Source: an uncultured Muribaculaceae bacterium (GTDB lineage Bacteria > Bacteroidota > Bacteroidia > Bacteroidales > Muribaculaceae). Taken from it: a stretch of 64,000 nt of DNA. The stretch lies in assembly GCA_910578805.1 (NCBI GenBank), contig CAJTRS010000002.1, forward strand, positions 62,001-126,000, in the 5' to 3' direction. Each line of letters begins with the position of its first letter. Position 1 is the first letter of the stretch. The translations under genes were made by a program, and so were the position numbers. Shown one piece after another: positions 24,424-34,434 of the stretch. The notes under the pieces are model-generated. The model saw only the letters and a list, made by a program, of their open reading frames with translations, was not told the DNA's origin and did not search any database.

Positions 24424-25551
24424 TTAATCCACTATGTTCATGGGCATGAGTATCATGAGAAGTTCGCAGTCAGGATCATTTTCCGCGGGCAGGCAGAGAG
24501 CCGGACGGCTTGGGTCGGCGAGCTTGATAACCACATCAGAGGTGCTGAATGTGGACAGTATTTCCACAAGGTACTCGCTTCCGAAGCCTATGAGCAGGTC
24601 GTTGCCGGAGTAGTTGCATGGCACGGATTCCCAGCCCGAGGTGCCAAAACTGTTGTCGCATGCCCGGAGTGTGACTTCCGATGATGTGAATTTGAATTTA
24701 ACCAGCCCGCCTCCTTCGTCACCGAACACGGCCACTCGGCGTACGGCGTTGAGGAATGAATGGCGGTCAACAGTGAATATGAACGGATTGTTGTAAGGAA
24801 TCACACGGTTGTAGTCGGGAAACGAGCCTTTGATCAGGCGGCAGTCGAAAGTGAACGATGCGCTCTCGAAAGTGACCGATGTGGGCCGCACTGTGACTTT
24901 GATCTCCTCCTCTTTTGCGAATACGTTTTTCAGAACCATGGCACCCTTTACAGGTAGTATGAACGAGCATTCCACTCCGGGGTGCGAGGTGGAGTTGGTG
25001 TATTTTACGAGTTTGCGGGTATCGGTGGCCACAAATATGAGTTTTTCGGGCTTTACGTCCCACAGTATGCCCATCATTTGCGGACGCAACTGGTCGTTGC
25101 CGACGGCAAACAGGGTGTTTTCTATGCCCTTGAGAGCCTGCTCTGTGGTGCAGGTGAATTCAATCTTGTCGGCCGATTCGGCGCTCTGTCCGGCTTCGGG
25201 GTATTCCATGCCGTTGATGGCCACGGTATTGTAGCAGCCGTTGCTGTACTCGATCTTTACTTCAAAGTTTTCGTCGTTGACGTCAAATGTAATACCCTGG
25301 TCGGGCATCTCCTTGAGCAGTTCCACTATGCGGCGTGCATCGAGGCAGAAACGGCCCGAGCCTTCGGCATCGCTCACAAGCACACGGCCTATGAGATAGT
25401 TCTCCATGTCGGCCGCTTTTATGGTGAGTTGGTCGTCCTCAAGAGTGAAAAGGAAGTTGGAGAGAATCTGCATCGTGTTTTTTGTATTGATGACTTTGCT
25501 CACAGACGACACATAGTTATAGAGTGTCTTGCTCGAAACGTTGAATTTCAT
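24424..25551 (-). CDS. dnaN: DNA polymerase III sliding clamp, beta subunit
   Basis: A 375-residue protein with the three-domain DnaN fold (MKFNVSSKTLYNYVSSVSKVI at the start, ADMENYLIGRV, LPVKGAMVLKNVF, LIKGSFPDYNRVIPYNNPF, LIGFGSEYLVEIL, near-terminal LILMPM). The dimeric ring tethers replicative polymerase to DNA. It heads an operon running dnaN-exonuclease-coaBC-porD-recN-rlmB. It is not next to dnaA, which lies 10 kb away on the same strand. Confidence 0.98.
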   Translation of the reverse strand: MKFNVSSKTLYNYVSSVSKVINTKNTMQILSNFLFTLEDDQLTIKAADMENYLIGRVLVSDAEGSGRFCLDARRIVELLKEMPDQGITFDVNDENFEVKIEYSNGCYNTVAINGMEYPEAGQSAESADKIEFTCTTEQALKGIENTLFAVGNDQLRPQMMGILWDVKPEKLIFVATDTRKLVKYTNSTSHPGVECSFILPVKGAMVLKNVFAKEEEIKVTVRPTSVTFESASFTFDCRLIKGSFPDYNRVIPYNNPFIFTVDRHSFLNAVRRVAVFGDEGGGLVKFKFTSSEVTLRACDNSFGTSGWESVPCNYSGNDLLIGFGSEYLVEILSTFSTSDVVIKLADPSRPALCLPAENDPDCELLMILMPMNIVD

Positions 25552-25604
25552 TAGGCTGTATTTTTTAGGTTATTTTTTATCATTGATAATGCTCGGCCTG
25601 AGGT

Positions 25605-27977
25605 TCAGTCGAAGATGGCATCGCCCATGGCCGATTCCACCACTTCTTCTTCCTCTTCGCCAAACGGGTTCTCGCACACATTGATGTAGGGAGGGAACGT
25701 GAATCGCTTGTCCTGCGAATATGACAGAGTGGGGTCGTTGTAAACTTTTTTCATGTATTTACCGTAGATGGGGAGTGCCATGGAGGCTCCCTGTCCGTAG
25801 CCCATTCCGTTGAAGTGAATGTAACGTTCGTCACCTCCTACCCACACTCCCGACACAAGCTGGGGGGTGAATCCCATGAACCAGCCGTCGGCATTATAAT
25901 TGGTAGTACCGGTCTTTCCGCCCATTTCGGCCGTGAGGCTGAACGGAGGGCGGCGCAGACGGTTGCCGGTGCCGCTGTTGACCACATTGAGAAGCATAGA
26001 CAGAATCTTGTAGTAGGCTTTCTCGCTTATGACCTCGGTCTGCTTGGCAGTAAAATCGGATATGACATTACCGTTGGCATCGGATATAGAGGTGACATAC
26101 AGCGGATCGACACGCATGCCTCCGTTGGCGAAAGCCGAGAACGCGGCCACCATCTCTTTTATTGACACGTCACAAGGTCCGAGACATAGTGACATGACGG
26201 GGTCAAGTTTGGAAGTGATGCCGAAATTTCTCATGGTGCGTACGAGGGCTCCGGGGGAAACCTCGTTGATCAGGCGCGCCGAAATCCAGTTGTTGGAGTT
26301 GGTAAGCGCCCATCTGAGATCAACCATTTCTCCCACACGCGAACCGCTGTTGCGTGGTGCCCACACCTTTCCGTTGTCGTTGTAAACCGGCTGGGTGTTG
26401 GAGAACATGTCGCACGGCGTGAAGCCCTCCTCCATGGCTGTGGTGTAAAGGAACGGCTTGGCTGTGGAGCCGATCTGCCGCCGTCCGGTCGATACCATGT
26501 CGTACTGGAAGAAGTGGAAATCCGGGCCACCCACGTAGGCTTTGACATGTCCGTTGGCAGGGTCCATGGACATGAATCCTGTGCGCAGGAAACTTTTTGT
26601 GTATAATATGGAGTCGCGTGGGGTCATGGTGGTGTCAACGGCTCCTCCGTAAGAGAATACCTTCATGTCACGCGGCACGTTGAATTCGGCCAATATCTCT
26701 TTGTCGGTCAGACCGGCTTTTTTTAGCACGCGATAACGCTCCGACTGCTTGATGGCGTTGTTGATCAGGTGGTTCACACTGATCTCAGATATTTCTGTGC
26801 GGTTGGTGGAGTAGGGGGCATATTTTGTGCCTCGTTTCTCTTTCATGAACGCCGGCTGAAGATATCCGCCCAGATGCTCTACTACAGCTTCCTCGGCATA
26901 CTGTTGCATGCGGGAGTCGATTGTGGTGTGTATCTTTAGTCCGTCGTTGTAGATGTCGTATCTGGAGCCGTCAGGCTTGGGGTTTTTCTCAATCCAGCCG
27001 AAAAGCGGGTTCTGCACCCAGGCCACTGAATCGGATACGAAACGGGCGTAATCCCACGACGGATATTGGTCACGCTCCGGTTTCTTGGCGCGTAGCATTC
27101 GGCGTAGCTCTTCGCGGAAATAGGGAGCGATGCCCTCTTTGTGGTTTACCCGGTGGAAGTCGAGCTCAAGCGGCAACTGCTTGAGAGAGTCGCATTGCGC
27201 CTCGGTGAGCATGTCGGCCTTGAGCATCTGTTCGAGCACAACGTTGCGGCGTTCGCGTGTGCGCTCGGGGTGGCGTACCGGATTGTATATCGACGGGTTT
27301 TTCACCATGCCCACAAGCATGGCTGCTTCCTCAATGGTGAGGTCCTTCGGCAGTTTGTTGAAATATACTTGAGCGGCCGATTTGATACCTACGGCATTGT
27401 AGAGGAAGTCAAACTGGTTGAGGTACATTTTTACAATCTCGTCCTTGGTGTAGAAGCGCTCGAGTTTCACGGCGATCATCCATTCTATGGGCTTCTGGAG
27501 TATGCGGTCGAGGGTGCCGTCGGATTCGGGGGAGTAGAGCTGCTTGGCCAGCTGCTGGGTTATGGTGGAGCCGCCGCCGGCGCTGCGGTCCTGCATAAGC
27601 AGGGTCTTGAAGCCAACGCGCAGTATGGCACGGAAATCTATGCCGGAGTGTTCGTTGAAACGCGAGTCTTCAGTTGCGATCAGGGCGTTTATCACGTTCT
27701 CTGATATTTCGTCGATGTCGGCATAAACGCGGTTACCGGTGTTGCGGAAGAATCGTCCCATCTCTTTTCCGTCGGCCGAGTAGATGACGGTGGCAAATTT
27801 ATCTGTGGGGTTCTTTAGCTCTTCCACGGGAGGCATATATCCTATGACTCCGTTGTAAATCAATATGAAGAAGATGAAGAGACAGATTACAAATATACCG
27901 AATATGCCCCATAGCGTGGCTATGATGCCGCGGTGTTTGCGGCGCCGATCGGTCTTTTTGTCAACAGGTTGGTCCAT
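25605..27977 (-). CDS. Penicillin-binding protein 1A (bifunctional transglycosylase/transpeptidase)
   Basis: A 790-residue protein from ATG 27977 (a TTG 18 nt upstream is also in frame). Short basic cytoplasmic tail, one membrane helix (about 23-45), GT51 domain with catalytic Glu in ATEDSRFNEHSGIDFRA and GGGSTITQQLAKQLY, then a transpeptidase with SxxK serine in GSTAKPFLYTTA, SxN in LTNSNNWIS and KTG in GGKTGTTNYNADGWFMG. Polymerises and cross-links peptidoglycan at the inner membrane. A perfect -7 box lies 60 nt upstream. Confidence 0.96.
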   Translation of the reverse strand: MDQPVDKKTDRRRKHRGIIATLWGIFGIFVICLFIFFILIYNGVIGYMPPVEELKNPTDKFATVIYSADGKEMGRFFRNTGNRVYADIDEISENVINALIATEDSRFNEHSGIDFRAILRVGFKTLLMQDRSAGGGSTITQQLAKQLYSPESDGTLDRILQKPIEWMIAVKLERFYTKDEIVKMYLNQFDFLYNAVGIKSAAQVYFNKLPKDLTIEEAAMLVGMVKNPSIYNPVRHPERTRERRNVVLEQMLKADMLTEAQCDSLKQLPLELDFHRVNHKEGIAPYFREELRRMLRAKKPERDQYPSWDYARFVSDSVAWVQNPLFGWIEKNPKPDGSRYDIYNDGLKIHTTIDSRMQQYAEEAVVEHLGGYLQPAFMKEKRGTKYAPYSTNRTEISEISVNHLINNAIKQSERYRVLKKAGLTDKEILAEFNVPRDMKVFSYGGAVDTTMTPRDSILYTKSFLRTGFMSMDPANGHVKAYVGGPDFHFFQYDMVSTGRRQIGSTAKPFLYTTAMEEGFTPCDMFSNTQPVYNDNGKVWAPRNSGSRVGEMVDLRWALTNSNNWISARLINEVSPGALVRTMRNFGITSKLDPVMSLCLGPCDVSIKEMVAAFSAFANGGMRVDPLYVTSISDANGNVISDFTAKQTEVISEKAYYKILSMLLNVVNSGTGNRLRRPPFSLTAEMGGKTGTTNYNADGWFMGFTPQLVSGVWVGGDERYIHFNGMGYGQGASMALPIYGKYMKKVYNDPTLSYSQDKRFTFPPYINVCENPFGEEEEEVVESAMGDAIFD

Positions 27978-28036
27978 GTGTTTATGTGGTGTCAAAACTG
28001 TGCCGGACGACAGCGCCCGACTATTCTATAATACCA

Positions 28037-28044
28037 CAAAGATA
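28037..28044 (-). promoter_or_regulatory. -7 box of the PBP1A gene
   Basis: The minus strand reads TATCTTTG. No convincing -33 partner is visible. Confidence 0.5.
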
Positions 28045-28094
28045 GCAATATTTGGATAAAATCCATCGGATTTTGGATATTAACTTACATTAAT

Positions 28095-28133
28095 CCGGAG
28101 GGCGTTTAACATTTATTATCAAACGTCCTCCGG
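28095..28133 (-). terminator. Hairpin downstream of the GH77 gene
   Basis: CCGGAGGGCGTTT (28095-28107) pairs with AAACGTCCTCCGG (28121-28133), one G-T pair. On the minus strand it is followed by only a weak T-rich tract, so termination efficiency is uncertain. Confidence 0.5.
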
Positions 28134-28186
28134 GTGTATGCAGGTCATTGGAGGGGTCCTCCTGCGTGAAGAATAAAAGTGATGTT

Positions 28187-30838
28187 TTATCTTGAAGCTT
28201 CCTTTATCATGGAGCTTACGACGGAGCAGAATCCGGTGTCGGACATGATGCGTTCAATGGGTATGTGCATTCGGTAACGCCAGTAATGGTGCGGATTTGA
28301 GGGGTCGTTGATCTGTTCGGATTCCGGATCGGGGTTACGCAGGGTGTCACTCATCGACAGCCAGTCCTGCAATGGCAGTATGCATAGCATCGACGGTGAA
28401 TCAAGATGCATGGCTATTATACGGCGGCATATATCGGCAGTGGCCGTGTCGGGGGCATCGCCATTCATGCCGAGCATCTCGGTGTAGAACCGCTGCATGA
28501 GTGCGGGGTTTTCCTGCCACCAAAGGCGCAATCCGCCCATGTCATGTGTAGAGGTGGTGCACACGCTCAGGTAGGGGTATCGGGCGGGGTTACCGAATGG
28601 CATGCCGAATTCTTTGGGCATTCGCTGTACTTCGAGTGAAAGCAGATGGAGACGCGACATGACATCTGGGACGCAAGCCGGAATCATGCCCAGGTCCTCG
28701 GCGCATACGAGCATGGAGGTGCTTTCAATGAGCGGCGGTAATTTCCATAACGCCGACTCGCGCCAGAATTCGTTGTGACGGTGATAGAAAAAGTCTTCGT
28801 GGAGCCTGTCGAAACAATGTTTCTGTCCATCGGGCAGTGCAAGATATGACGGTGTGGAATGCGGTGATATACGGGGGTGATACCGGCCTTTTTCCACAGG
28901 GTCTTCGATAAACAGGACGTTTTCGGTCAGGGAATAGAGGCTGTCGCGTAGTCTTCGGTTGTCGCAGGTGTCGGGGAGGGTGTGGAAGTGTGCTTCGATC
29001 CGCCGCTGTGTGGAATACTGCGGAAGCAGTGTGTATAGTCCGTTGCCTGACGGGGACAGGTAGGTGCGGGACACTTCGGACGCTATGTCACCGAACATAT
29101 CGGAAAGAACGTCGTCAGTGATGTACGGGGCGGTATGGCGCGCAGGATCGAAAGCGATCCCATAGACCGATTCGATCTCTTCGGGAGTGAGCGGAAGTGC
29201 CGGATAGAATGTGCCGAGAAGTCCGCGGACGCTGTGGCGCGGTATCTGCCATATTCTGAAAAATCCGAGCAGATGGTCTATGCGGTAGGCATCGAAATAT
29301 TCCGACATTTTTCTGAAGCGCGATTTCCACCAAGCAAATCCGTCGAGAGACATGGCTTGCCAGTTGTAGGTGGGAAAGCCCCAGTTTTGTCCGAGCACGG
29401 AGAAGTCGTCGGGCGGAGCCCCGGCCGACGAATCGAGATTGAACAGTCCGGGGTATAGCCATGCATCGACACTGTTGCGTGAAATGCCTATGGGTATATC
29501 GCCTTTTATCACCACACCTCGGGAATGGCCGTAGTCATGTACATGACGCAGTTGGCGGTCAAGATGGTATTGCAGATAATAGCAATAGTTTATGTCATCG
29601 GAGTGAGAGGCTGTCAGTCGCTCTGTCTTTTCAGGCGAGTATTTGGCAAATTCTCCCCAGGCGGTTATGTCTGAAGTGCCATTAAGATCACGCAGCAGGC
29701 AGAATGCCGCATATGGTTTCAGCCATTTTTCGTTGCGGTTGTAAAAAGATTTGAAACTGTCCGATTCGAGTTCTTTCCGCCCTTGTCTGTCAAAGAGCAA
29801 CCGGGTGTATTCGAGTTTGGCTCTTAGCACGCGCTCATAGTCCATCTGCGGAAGTGCGTTGAGTTCGCCGAACAGTTGTTTGAACCGTTCCATTTCAGGG
29901 CTGTCAAGAAGCCCCATGGCTTCCGGCCGCAGATAGATGGGGTGAAGGGCGAACGTGGATATGGCGTTGTAGGGGTAGGAGTCGGAGGAGGTGAGTGTCA
30001 TGGAGGTGTCGTTGATCGGAAGTATCTGCACAAAGTGCTGTCCGGTAGAGGCTGCCCAATCGATAATTTTTATGAGCGAAAGGAAATCCCCGGCACCTGA
30101 GTCCTCTTCCGTCCGGATAGAGAATACGGGTATCGCAACACCGGCTCCGAGCCATTTCGAGCCGGGGTCTGTGAAGTGCAGACCGCTGATGACTATAGTG
30201 GCGGAATCATCGTTGCGCACGAAGCGGCGGTTGGCTCCTTGCTCCCATTTTACCGGTGTGTGTCCTTCCTTGTCAAGGATTATGAATTTATACTCCCATT
30301 CACGGGGCATCTGATCGATGGGTATGGTGAGGCTCCATGTGGGGAATGTACTGTAGTCCATGATTTTTGCCATGGCGGGATTCCAGTTTCCGAGTGCTTC
30401 GCACGATCCGGATACAGCGATGACTTTGTCGGGAGGTATGACGGCAGCCTCTAATTCGATCCTCACTGAGCGGGGAGCTATTGGCTGGCGACAATCGGAG
30501 GTGTCACGCGACATGATGCAACGTGTGAAAGCCGATGAATAGGCCGGTGAGTCGGAGGGGAGGTCATGCCACCGGTCATGGACGGTGACTTTGTCGATAT
30601 GTAAGTTGAAGTTTCGCTCACGGTCCGGTCCCCATTCATGACGGGTTGTGCCGTCGGCTTTGTGCAGGGTGTAGCGGTAGGAAAAATCCGAGTGGCACGG
30701 GTCTATATCCACATCGGCGTGCCATACCCCGCTTTCTGCTGGCTGCATGGCCACATGGGTGAGTTCGGGGATATTGCCTTCAATGAACAATACTTCGCCA
30801 TTGCCGGCGAAGTATTCTATGTGAAATGTTACAATCAT
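28187..30838 (-). CDS. malQ: 4-alpha-glucanotransferase (amylomaltase, CBM20-CBM20-GH77)
   Basis: An 883-residue protein. Two N-terminal starch-binding CBM20 modules (about residues 1-105 and 120-225; GNIPELTHV and GSCEALGNWNP) precede a GH77 barrel. Catalytic candidates: nucleophile Asp in AYRIDHLLGFFRIW, acid/base Glu in VCAEDLGMIP, and the third carboxylate in TSTHDMGGLRLWW. Disproportionates malto-oligosaccharides in the cytoplasm; there is no signal peptide. This domain order matches the plant DPE2-like form common in Bacteroidetes. It lies 33 nt downstream of nrdJ and likely shares its transcript, although the functions are unrelated. Confidence 0.95.
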   Translation of the reverse strand: MIVTFHIEYFAGNGEVLFIEGNIPELTHVAMQPAESGVWHADVDIDPCHSDFSYRYTLHKADGTTRHEWGPDRERNFNLHIDKVTVHDRWHDLPSDSPAYSSAFTRCIMSRDTSDCRQPIAPRSVRIELEAAVIPPDKVIAVSGSCEALGNWNPAMAKIMDYSTFPTWSLTIPIDQMPREWEYKFIILDKEGHTPVKWEQGANRRFVRNDDSATIVISGLHFTDPGSKWLGAGVAIPVFSIRTEEDSGAGDFLSLIKIIDWAASTGQHFVQILPINDTSMTLTSSDSYPYNAISTFALHPIYLRPEAMGLLDSPEMERFKQLFGELNALPQMDYERVLRAKLEYTRLLFDRQGRKELESDSFKSFYNRNEKWLKPYAAFCLLRDLNGTSDITAWGEFAKYSPEKTERLTASHSDDINYCYYLQYHLDRQLRHVHDYGHSRGVVIKGDIPIGISRNSVDAWLYPGLFNLDSSAGAPPDDFSVLGQNWGFPTYNWQAMSLDGFAWWKSRFRKMSEYFDAYRIDHLLGFFRIWQIPRHSVRGLLGTFYPALPLTPEEIESVYGIAFDPARHTAPYITDDVLSDMFGDIASEVSRTYLSPSGNGLYTLLPQYSTQRRIEAHFHTLPDTCDNRRLRDSLYSLTENVLFIEDPVEKGRYHPRISPHSTPSYLALPDGQKHCFDRLHEDFFYHRHNEFWRESALWKLPPLIESTSMLVCAEDLGMIPACVPDVMSRLHLLSLEVQRMPKEFGMPFGNPARYPYLSVCTTSTHDMGGLRLWWQENPALMQRFYTEMLGMNGDAPDTATADICRRIIAMHLDSPSMLCILPLQDWLSMSDTLRNPDPESEQINDPSNPHHYWRYRMHIPIERIMSDTGFCSVVSSMIKEASR

Positions 30839-30871
30839 GTCAGAGTGATCTTCATGGTGAAAACAAGGCTT

Positions 30872-33409
30872 TTATCCGCAGCGCGATGTGCCGCAGGAGG
30901 TGCAGATCAGGCAGCCTTCCTGATAGATGAGAGTCTCTTGTCCGCAGTTGGGGCAACGCTGTCCGTTGGCTTTTGTGCCGTTGGGGAGGTATTTTTTCAG
31001 AGCGCGCTCCACTCCCATTTTCCAAGTGTTGATGGATTTGCTGTCAAGCTCGAGTCCGCTTACCAGTTTCAGTACCTGATCGATGGGCATGCCGTAGCGG
31101 AGCACTCCCGATATAAGTTTCGCATAGTTCCAGTATTCGGGGTTGAACTTGTCGCTCAAGCCTTCTATGGTGGTCTTGTAACCGCGTTTATTGATGAACT
31201 GGAAATCGTAACGTTTGTTGCCTTTTTCGTCAACAGCCTTTATGATCTTGCCGCGGGTCACGGATTTGGGGCAGAATATGCCGTCGTCGTCATCGGCCAG
31301 ACCGGTGAATATCTCGTATGGCTTGCCGTCTTTGAGTCCGACGAATGCGATCCATTTCTCCTTATTGTTCTGGAAGCGCACTACATCGGCTTCGAGTTCT
31401 ATAGGACGTTTGCCGACATGGCGTTCCTCCACTGCGGCGGTATTGTTTGGCTGCTTTTTGGATTCCACGGATACCAGCACTCCGGAACGGGAGCCGTCAC
31501 GATATACCGTGCACCCTTTGCAGCCCGAACGCCATGCCTCCACATAGAGACGGCCCACGAGTTCCTCGGTGACGTCGGAGGGGAGATTGATGGTTACCGA
31601 AATGGAGTGGTCAACCCATTTCTGCACGCTGCCCTGCATGCGCACCTTTTCGAGCCAGTCCACATCGTTGGCCGTGGCTTTGTAGTAAGGCGATCTGGCC
31701 ACCAGGGCGTCAAGTTCCTCCTGAGTGTAGTCGGGCTTGACCTCTATGCCGTTGACCTTCATCCATGTTATGAACTTAGGGTGATATACTATGTATTCCT
31801 CGAAAGCATCGCCTGAGTCGTCGATATAGTCCACGCGCACGTCCACATCGTTGGGATTGACCTTGCGTCGGCGTTTGTAAACCGGCATGAATACCGGCTC
31901 AATGCCCGATGAGGTGCGTGTCATGAGGCTTGTGGTGCCTGTGGGGGCAATGGTAAGGCAGGCTATGTTGCGGCGTCCGGTCGCTACCATGCGGTCGTAC
32001 AGGTCCGGATCGGCCTCTTTCAAGCGGTTGATGTAGGGATTTGCGGTTTCGCGTCCGGCATCGAATATCTCGAAAGCACCTCGCTGTGCGGCCAGTTCGA
32101 CCGATGCGCTGTAGGCTGCCAAGGCAAGCTGCTTGTGGACTTCGGTGGAGAATGCTGTGGCTTCCGATGTGCCGTAGCGCAATCCCAAAGCGGCGAGCAT
32201 GTCTCCTTCGCCGGTGGTTCCTACGCCCGTGCGGCGTCCTTTGAGTGTCTTGGAGCGTATCTTTTCCCACAGATGCAGTTCGGTCTGCTTCACTTCGTCG
32301 GTTTCAGGGTCGGATTTTATCTTCTCGATGATCTTGTCGATCTTTTCCATTTCCAGATCGATTATGTCGTCCATTATGCGCTGTGCGTAGCCTACGTGGG
32401 TTCGGAACAAACCGAAGTCGAACGACGCATTGTCGGTAAACGGGTCCTTGACGTAGGAGTAGAGGTTGATGGCCAGTAGGCGGCAGCTGTCGTAAGGGCA
32501 CAGAGGAATCTCTCCGCAAGGATTGGTGGAGATGGTCTGGAAGCCGAGGTCGGCATAACAATCGGGCACTGATTCGCGTGTGATTGTGTCCCAGAACAGC
32601 ACTCCCGGTTCTGCCGATTTCCAGGCGTTGTGCACTATTTTGCCCCATAGTTTGGCGGCATCGATGTCTTTGGTTATGGAGGGTTCGGTGCTGTCGGTCG
32701 GATAGGCCTGACGATAGGGCGTGCCATCTACGGCAGCCTGCATGAAAGCATCGTCGATGCGTACCGATACGTTGGCTCCGGTTATTTTGCCCTCGGTGAG
32801 TTTTGCATCGATGAATGCCTCAGAGTCGGGGTGCTTGATGCTTACGGTGAGCATAAGCGCGCCTCGACGTCCGTCCTGTGCCACTTCGCGTGTGGAGTTG
32901 GAATAGCGTTCCATGAATGGGACAAGTCCGGTAGATGTCAGTGCGGAGTTCTTGACGGGTGTGCCTTTTGGACGTATATGTGACAGATCGTGTCCCACAC
33001 CTCCGCGACGTTTCATCAGTTGCACCTGTTCTTCGTCTATGCGTATGACGCCGCCGTAAGAGTCCGGCTTGCCGTCGATGCCTATCACAAAGCAGTTGGA
33101 TAGCGAGGCTATCTGGTGGTCATTGCCTATACCTGTCATGGGGCTGCCCTGCGGCACTATGTAATTGAATCCGTCGAGAAGGTCGAATATTTTCTGTTCC
33201 GACATCGGCTCCGGATAGTTGCGTTCGATGCGTGCGAGTTCTGAGGCTATACGATGATGCATGTCGGAGGGTGACTGCTCGTAGATATTGCCGAAAGAAT
33301 CTTTCAGGGCGTATTTGCTTACCCATACTCGTGCTGCGAGTTCATCGCCGTCGAAGTATCTTAGCGACGCTTCGTAGGCTTCATCGTAGGTGTAGGTTTT
33401 TTTTTCCAC
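30872..33409 (-). CDS. nrdJ: Adenosylcobalamin-dependent (class II) ribonucleotide reductase
   Basis: An 845-residue protein starting with GTG (33409). Ten-stranded barrel landmarks: ASLSNCFVIG (redox Cys106), KRRGGVGHDLSHIRP, NPCGEIPLCPYDSCRL with the radical-site cysteine, and IAPTGTTSLM. A C-terminal CPNCGQ ... CTSCG segment supplies the redox-active or zinc-binding cysteines typical of long class II enzymes. It makes deoxyribonucleotides using B12 and needs neither oxygen nor an NrdB partner. A perfect DnaA box lies 121 nt upstream (33530-33538). No cobalamin riboswitch is seen. Confidence 0.96.
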   Translation of the reverse strand: MEKKTYTYDEAYEASLRYFDGDELAARVWVSKYALKDSFGNIYEQSPSDMHHRIASELARIERNYPEPMSEQKIFDLLDGFNYIVPQGSPMTGIGNDHQIASLSNCFVIGIDGKPDSYGGVIRIDEEQVQLMKRRGGVGHDLSHIRPKGTPVKNSALTSTGLVPFMERYSNSTREVAQDGRRGALMLTVSIKHPDSEAFIDAKLTEGKITGANVSVRIDDAFMQAAVDGTPYRQAYPTDSTEPSITKDIDAAKLWGKIVHNAWKSAEPGVLFWDTITRESVPDCYADLGFQTISTNPCGEIPLCPYDSCRLLAINLYSYVKDPFTDNASFDFGLFRTHVGYAQRIMDDIIDLEMEKIDKIIEKIKSDPETDEVKQTELHLWEKIRSKTLKGRRTGVGTTGEGDMLAALGLRYGTSEATAFSTEVHKQLALAAYSASVELAAQRGAFEIFDAGRETANPYINRLKEADPDLYDRMVATGRRNIACLTIAPTGTTSLMTRTSSGIEPVFMPVYKRRRKVNPNDVDVRVDYIDDSGDAFEEYIVYHPKFITWMKVNGIEVKPDYTQEELDALVARSPYYKATANDVDWLEKVRMQGSVQKWVDHSISVTINLPSDVTEELVGRLYVEAWRSGCKGCTVYRDGSRSGVLVSVESKKQPNNTAAVEERHVGKRPIELEADVVRFQNNKEKWIAFVGLKDGKPYEIFTGLADDDDGIFCPKSVTRGKIIKAVDEKGNKRYDFQFINKRGYKTTIEGLSDKFNPEYWNYAKLISGVLRYGMPIDQVLKLVSGLELDSKSINTWKMGVERALKKYLPNGTKANGQRCPNCGQETLIYQEGCLICTSCGTSRCG

Positions 33410-33629
33410 TGTTTGATGGTAATAAAAGGTTGGTGTTTTGGGGCGTGAAATAGTAAAAATTTTAATGACGGTGCAAATTTTGTGATAATTTTTGGAATTA
33501 CAAAATAATTCAATCTTTGAGTTGCGGATTGTGGATAAGTTTTCCGATGGTTGCGGTTAATATGTTGATAGATAGTGAAGTCGTGATTTTTACATGTGCT
33601 TGAAGTTGTCGAAAACTTTTTATTGCCAC
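33410..33629. other. AT-rich divergent intergenic region
   Basis: Separates nrdJ from the divergent nitroreductase gene. It contains one perfect DnaA box (33530-33538) and the start of the nitroreductase promoter. No RNA structure or small ORF is convincing. Confidence 0.5.
33530..33538 (-). promoter_or_regulatory. Consensus DnaA box upstream of nrdJ
   Basis: The plus strand reads TGTGGATAA, the exact complement of the 9-mer TTATCCACA. It is a single site, so regulation of nrdJ by DnaA is more plausible than an origin. Confidence 0.5.
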
Positions 33630-33659
33630 TTGTTCTCAATGATATTATTAGTATATTTG
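33630..33659 (+). promoter_or_regulatory. Promoter of the nitroreductase gene
   Basis: TTG (33630-33632), a 19-nt spacer and TATATTTG (33652-33659); ATG follows 22 nt later. Confidence 0.65.
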
Positions 33660-33681
33660 TCAAATAATAAATAGATACGTT

Positions 33682-34434
33682 ATGGATTATTTTCTGACGC
33701 GCCGGACGGTGCGAAAATTCTCGGACAGACACATTGAGGATTCATTGCTTGAAGAGATGCTTGAAGCTGCCTCTCACGCACCCACTACCGGAAATATGCA
33801 ACTTTACAGTGTGGTTAAAACTCGCAGTGCAGAGGGCAAGCAGGCTCTTGCTCCGGCTCATTTCAACCAGCCTTCGGTCACAGGGTGTGATGTGCTGCTT
33901 ACGTTCTGTGCCGATTTCAACAGATTTGTCCGTTGGTGCGAGGCGAGTGATGCCCGCCCCGGATATGACAATTTTCAGTCGTTTGTCACGTCTGTGCTCG
34001 ATACGGCGTTGTTTGCCCAGCAGTTCTGCACCATAGCAGAGATGCGTGGTATAGGGTGCTGTTATCTCGGTACCACCACATACAACGCCCCGCAGATAGC
34101 CGGAGTGCTTCAGTTGCCGGCACTTGTGGTGCCAGTGACCACGCTTGCTGTGGGTTATCCCGCTATGGAACCGCCGCTGAGCGACCGCATTCCGGTGAAA
34201 GGCGTCATTCATGATGAGGTCTATAGGGATTATAGTGCCGACGATGTCAAGGCTCTGTATGCCGAGAAGGAGGCACGCGAGGATAGCAGGAAGTTTGTGG
34301 AGGAGAACGGCAAACGGACTTTGGCGCAGGTGTTCACCGATGTGCGATATACGCGCGAAGCCGGAGAACTGTTCTCAAAGGTATATCTTGATTTCATACG
34401 CCTGCAAGGGTTTAAGCTGCCGGAAAATGACTGA
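33682..34434 (+). CDS. Nitroreductase-family flavin oxidoreductase
   Basis: A 250-residue protein. N-terminal RRTVRKFSDRHI with downstream EMLEAASHAPTTGNMQLYSVV is the FMN-binding start of the nitroreductase fold; GCCYLGTT and VPVTTLAVGYPA complete the flavin pocket. The C-terminal extension (about residues 185-250) is longer than in minimal nitroreductases, as in NfsA/FRP-type enzymes. It probably reduces quinones or nitro compounds with NAD(P)H in the cytoplasm; the natural substrate is unknown. It overlaps the acyltransferase gene by 8 nt. Confidence 0.88.
   Translation: MDYFLTRRTVRKFSDRHIEDSLLEEMLEAASHAPTTGNMQLYSVVKTRSAEGKQALAPAHFNQPSVTGCDVLLTFCADFNRFVRWCEASDARPGYDNFQSFVTSVLDTALFAQQFCTIAEMRGIGCCYLGTTTYNAPQIAGVLQLPALVVPVTTLAVGYPAMEPPLSDRIPVKGVIHDEVYRDYSADDVKALYAEKEAREDSRKFVEENGKRTLAQVFTDVRYTREAGELFSKVYLDFIRLQGFKLPEND

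Noticed and set aside
30638..31816. A 392-codon open frame antisense to malQ and nrdJ
   Set aside because: It is the shadow of two well-recognised genes, has no promoter and no domain; long antisense frames are expected with this codon bias.
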